Program-made: the position numbers and the translations under genes
The notes under the pieces: model-generated
Database searches by the model: none
Seen by the model: only the letters and a program-made list of their open reading frames with translations
Told to the model about the DNA's origin: nothing
Part shown: positions 60,837 through 64,000 of the stretch, piece by piece
Numbering within the stretch: position 1 is the stretch's first letter
Layout of the letters: every line of letters starts with the position of its first letter
Assembly: GCF_014054985.1 (NCBI RefSeq)
Contig: NZ_CP059569.1
Coordinates: forward strand, 1,674,001-1,738,000
Length of the DNA: 64,000 nt
Direction: 5' to 3'
From: Kingella oralis
Lineage (GTDB): Bacteria; Pseudomonadota; Gammaproteobacteria; Burkholderiales; Neisseriaceae

Positions 60837-62657
60837 ATGCAACGCACCACCCAAACCCTTATCGCCCTCGCACTCTCCCTTGCCTTCGCAGGCAGCCTGA
60901 ACGCCGCGCCCACCTCCGGCAGCCGCATCTACCGCCCCGCGCCCAAATACAAGCTCACCCAAGCGGAGCGCGCCCAAGAAGACCAACGCCTCAGCCAAAT
61001 CAGCAAACGCAGCCAAAGCCTGTTTGCCCTATCCTCCGCCGAAATGGCGCTCACCAAAGGCGACGTGAAATCTGCCATCGGCTTATACATCTACACGCTC
61101 AACCAAACCAAAAGCTCCGATGTCGCCGAGCGCGCCATGGACATCGCCATCGAAACGCATAATTACCCCATCGCCGAAGCCATCTACCAAGAATGGCGCA
61201 AAATTGAGCCCAACCCCAGCGCCGCGCAAAAACGCCTTGCATGGGTGCGCGCCCTTGCGCTGGGCGACACCGCCACCATCGTTGGCACGCTTAAAGAAAC
61301 CCTTGCCAGCGCCGACGAAGCCCAACGCAGCCGCGCCTTCCTGCTGCTTGCCCAAGCCGCCCTGTCCAAAAACGACCTGCTGGTGCAAGGCAAAACCGTT
61401 GTGCACGAAGCTGCCTTGCAATACCCCGACTTGCCCGAAGCTGCCGTTGCCGATATTTTCTTCAACAGCGGCGACGAAGCCATTGTGATTGCCGCGCTGC
61501 AACGCCTTGCCAAACACGATGCCGAAATCTCCCCGCCCACCCAGCTCACGCTGCAAGTCATCGTGCAAAACCACCCCAAAGTCCTGACCAAATTCTTTGA
61601 AAAAACCGACCTCAGCACGCTGTCGCCCGTGTGGCAGCAGCTTGAAATAGAAAGCCTTATCCACAACGGCGACTACCGCAAAGCCCAACGCAAGCTAGAC
61701 AAACTGATTGCCAAAGACCCCAAAGCCGAACTCTATTTTCAGGCTGCCAAACTGGCGAACAAACGCAATCCCAAAAACATCAGCGACACCGCCCTGAACT
61801 ACACCCGAGCCTACCAAATCGGCACATCCGAACAAAAATACCAAGCCGCCCTATCGCTTGCCCTGCTCTACGCCGGCAACCGAGACTACGACCAAGCCAC
61901 CCAATGGGCGCAAAAAATTGATTCCGCCGACAACATCACCGACCGCGAAACCCTGCTCGCCAGCCTAGCCAGCGAACAAAAAAACTGGACGGTTGCCCTG
62001 CAACACGCCAAAACCGCGCTCGACAGCCAAATCACCAGCAAAAACCCCGTTTTCACCCACCAAGAAATCAGCAGCCTATACGCCTACATCCTCACCCAAT
62101 CGCAGCCGCCCGAACAAGCCCTTGCCGAAATCAACCGACAGCTCGCGCAACTGGACACGCAAAAATCCAGCCCCACCTACGCCATAGAACGCTCATCGCT
62201 CATCTACCAACGCGGGCTGCTGTATTCCGACAAACTGGGGCAGCCTGAAAAAGCCGTTGCCGACTTCCGCACCTATCTCATCCACAACCCCGACAGCGCG
62301 CAAGGACAAAACGCCCTCGGCTACAACCTGCTAGACATGGGCAAAGCCCACCTGCCCGAAGCCATAGCGCTCATCAGCGCCGCCTACCAAAAAGAACCCA
62401 ACAACCCCCAAATCATGGACAGCATGGGCTGGGCACACTACCAAAACGGCGAATACCAAAAAGCCCAAACCCTCCTCACCCAAGCCTACGAGCAAGACAA
62501 AAACGCTGAAATCGGCGCACACCTCGGCGCGGCGCTCTGGCAACTGGGCAAACACCGCCAAGCCAAAAAAATCTGGCAAGCCAGCTGGCAAAAAGAAGCC
62601 GGCAACCCCGCGCTGCAAAAAATCCTCAAAGAATTCAATATCAGCTTTGAGCAATAG
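60837..62657 (+). CDS. Exported TPR-repeat protein
   Basis: A 606-residue protein with a signal peptide (cleavage after SLNA near residue 23) and many tetratricopeptide-like helices. The clearest TPRs lie in the last 150 residues (DSAQGQNALGYNLLD, then DSMGWAHYQNGEYQKAQTLL). The sequence resembles the neisserial TPR protein that precedes lolB and ispE. A role in periplasmic or outer-membrane assembly is likely but not shown. I start at ATG 60837; the frame upstream to 60561 lacks a signal peptide and includes a DUS. Confidence 0.85.
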   Translation: MQRTTQTLIALALSLAFAGSLNAAPTSGSRIYRPAPKYKLTQAERAQEDQRLSQISKRSQSLFALSSAEMALTKGDVKSAIGLYIYTLNQTKSSDVAERAMDIAIETHNYPIAEAIYQEWRKIEPNPSAAQKRLAWVRALALGDTATIVGTLKETLASADEAQRSRAFLLLAQAALSKNDLLVQGKTVVHEAALQYPDLPEAAVADIFFNSGDEAIVIAALQRLAKHDAEISPPTQLTLQVIVQNHPKVLTKFFEKTDLSTLSPVWQQLEIESLIHNGDYRKAQRKLDKLIAKDPKAELYFQAAKLANKRNPKNISDTALNYTRAYQIGTSEQKYQAALSLALLYAGNRDYDQATQWAQKIDSADNITDRETLLASLASEQKNWTVALQHAKTALDSQITSKNPVFTHQEISSLYAYILTQSQPPEQALAEINRQLAQLDTQKSSPTYAIERSSLIYQRGLLYSDKLGQPEKAVADFRTYLIHNPDSAQGQNALGYNLLDMGKAHLPEAIALISAAYQKEPNNPQIMDSMGWAHYQNGEYQKAQTLLTQAYEQDKNAEIGAHLGAALWQLGKHRQAKKIWQASWQKEAGNPALQKILKEFNISFEQ

Positions 62658-62778
62658 TTTTCAGGCTGCCCTACCGGAATGCGGTACATCATTCCAAAGG
62701 CAGCCTGAAAAGCCGTTCAACCACATTCAACCCCCAAAGGCAGCCTGAAAAACGAAATCCAGCGTAGCCAAACCCCGT

Positions 62779-62923
62779 TTCAGGCTGAAACCTTTGCAAA
62801 ACCTACAACCAATGGAGCGTCGGCGGCTCGCCGACATCTCTTGGCAAACCAGTCAGTCATGCTCTGCTTAATCAGCCATTTGGCGGCGAGCCGCCGCCGT
62901 TCCATTCTAGATTTCAGGCTGCC
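62779..62923 (-). repeat. ~125-bp intergenic repeat, copy C
   Basis: A reverse-oriented copy of the element at 37.8 kb: CCTTTGCAAAACCTACAACC, then GTCGGCGGCTCGCCGAC, a spacer with GTCATGCTCTGCTTAATCAG, then GGCGGCGAGCCGCCGCCGTT and TCCATT next to a DUS. Both palindromes are intact. It fills most of the 316-base gap between the TPR gene and lolB. Confidence 0.7.
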
Positions 62924-62973
62924 GTTGGAGTTTTGCAAAAATTTCAGACTGCCTCATCCCAAAAAGCCCCACC

Positions 62974-63555
62974 ATGAAAAACACCATCAAAACCCTCGCC
63001 CCCCTCGCCCTAACCCTCCTGCTCACCGCCTGCCCCAGCCACACTCCCCCCTCCCAATGGCAGCCCGCCAAACAAGCCCAAAACTTCACCGCCACAGGGC
63101 GGCTCAGCGTCAAACAAAACGACAAAGGCAGCTACGGCAACTTCGACTGGACGCGCACCCCCGCCGTAGAAACCATCAACATCAACACCCCGCTGGGCAA
63201 CACCATCGGGCAGCTCTGCCAAGACCTCCAAGGCGTCATCGCCACCGACGCCAACGGCAAAACCTACCAAGCCCCTACCCCCGAGCAACTCAGCCAACAA
63301 CTGCTCGGCTACCAAATCCCCATCCAATACCTGCACACATGGGCAACCGGCGGCTACCTCCCCAACCACCCCCACAGCACCGAAGCAGACGGCAGCCTGA
63401 ACCAGCTCGGCTGGAACATCAGCCGCACCACAAACCCCAACGGCACACCCCGCACCCTGCAACTCAAAAACGACCAACTCACCATCCGCATGGTCATCAG
63501 CGAAATCAGTCCCATCAGCGACACCCCCGCCTACTGCACCGCCCGCCATATCTAG
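62974..63555 (+). CDS. lolB: Outer-membrane lipoprotein receptor LolB
   Basis: LolB takes lipoproteins from the LolA chaperone and inserts them into the outer membrane. The 193-residue precursor has a signal peptide with lipobox LLTAC. The mature protein has FTATGRLSVKQNDKGSYGNFDW and the following INTPLGNTIGQL, typical of the LolB barrel, and LGYQIPIQYLHTWATG. A DUS is translated as DGSLNQ. It lies between the TPR gene and ispE, a neisserial gene order. Confidence 0.92.
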   Translation: MKNTIKTLAPLALTLLLTACPSHTPPSQWQPAKQAQNFTATGRLSVKQNDKGSYGNFDWTRTPAVETININTPLGNTIGQLCQDLQGVIATDANGKTYQAPTPEQLSQQLLGYQIPIQYLHTWATGGYLPNHPHSTEADGSLNQLGWNISRTTNPNGTPRTLQLKNDQLTIRMVISEISPISDTPAYCTARHI

Positions 63556-63728
63556 CCCATCATCAAACCCAAAGGCAGCCTAAAAAACCATTGCCCACCT
63601 ATTTTCAGGCTGCCTCTTAGGTTTTATCCACGTAGGATGTGTGGCTCTGCCACGCACCATTAACCATTGCCAATCCACGCACAGCCAAACCCCATACTCC
63701 ACTCGCATTCCAACCAGAAAGCCCCACC

Positions 63729-64000
63729 ATGCTCCCCCCCCATCTCCCCCACTACCCCGCCCCCGCCAAACTCAACCTAGACCTCCGCATCATCCGCCAA
63801 CGCCCGGACGGCTACCACGACATAGAAAGCCTCCTCACCCTCATCAACCTCAGCGACACCCTCGCCATCGCCCCTCGCCGCGACAACCAAATCATCCTCC
63901 ACACCCCCACCCCCAACGTCCCCCCCGCCCAAGACCTCACCATCCGCGCCGCCCACGCCCTACGCCAAGCCGCCCAAGGCAGCCTGAAAACGAGCTTCGG
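63729..64000 (+). CDS. ispE: 4-diphosphocytidyl-2-C-methylerythritol kinase, 5' part
   Basis: IspE phosphorylates CDP-methylerythritol in the MEP isoprenoid pathway. Only the first 90 codons are in the window. They include YPAPAKLNLDLRIIRQRPDG and YHDIESLLTLINLSDTL, the substrate-binding opening of GHMP kinases. A C8 tract (63734-63741) lies in codons 2-5, where slippage would stop translation. A DUS is present near the window end (GGCAGCCTGAAA). The gene follows lolB by 173 bases. Confidence 0.93.
   Translation, partial: MLPPHLPHYPAPAKLNLDLRIIRQRPDGYHDIESLLTLINLSDTLAIAPRRDNQIILHTPTPNVPPAQDLTIRAAHALRQAAQGSLKTSF

Overview
The window comes from a Neisseriaceae bacterium, most probably Kingella or a close relative. 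The strongest sign is the 12-mer AGGCAGCCTGAA, the AG-kingDUS dialect of the Neisseriaceae DNA uptake sequence. It is scattered through the whole window in both orientations, usually as inverted pairs behind genes and sometimes inside reading frames. Gene content agrees: MisR, the pacA-pacB-ape1 peptidoglycan O-acetylation operon, bamE-dapB divergent from fur, an Arg32-type EF-P, and a TPR gene-lolB-ispE block. I see no prophage, no CRISPR array and no intact IS; there is one IS1595-like transposase remnant. The window looks like ordinary chromosome, with many short DUS-associated intergenic repeats.

Layout. 0-2.9 kb: end of an SH3-domain gene, a 46-codon lipB remnant, a TetR regulator, murB, the transposase remnant. 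2.9-10.4 kb: the most unusual locus. Four genes on the minus strand encode an iron-sulfur subunit, a FrdA-like flavoprotein, a NuoF-like flavoprotein and a DASS dicarboxylate carrier, divergent from class I fumarase, with an FNR-like palindrome in the shared promoter region. 10.8-18.2 kb: recC, scpA, parE, a small lipoprotein. 18.3-22 kb: a COG1964-type radical SAM protein, three tandem paralogous small membrane proteins, and an Lgt-like membrane protein with altered active-site residues. 22-27 kb: lysC, vapBC, pssA, bamE-dapB, fur. 27-36 kb: efp, a tiny lipoprotein coupled to an EEP-family nuclease, the pac operon, narQ-narP. 35.6-40.2 kb: nucleoside salvage (deoC-deoA, a CNT transporter, divergent cdd). 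40.5-47 kb: terC, a DUF1653 gene, rsmI, a polar amino acid ABC transporter, dgkA plus a GyrI-like gene. 47-57 kb: a PatZ-like acetyltransferase, an orphan SUKH-3 immunity gene, xerC, misR (no misS beside it), a GlcD-type oxidase, ppc, tRNA-Val and tRNA-Asp. 57-64 kb: trxA, dcuB, pncB, the TPR gene, lolB and the start of ispE.

How the genes may work together. The 2.9-8.4 kb cluster is best read as a soluble NADH:fumarate oxidoreductase. The NuoF-like subunit would oxidise NADH, the ferredoxin-like subunit would carry electrons, and the FrdA-like subunit would reduce fumarate. No membrane anchor is encoded. Ppc, fumarase, DcuB, the DASS carrier and NarQP, all in this window, would fit a reductive C4-dicarboxylate branch for oxygen-limited growth; this pathway is inference. 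The radical SAM/Lgt-like/small-membrane-protein group is a second candidate system, possibly a lipid modification, but its substrate cannot be read from the sequence.
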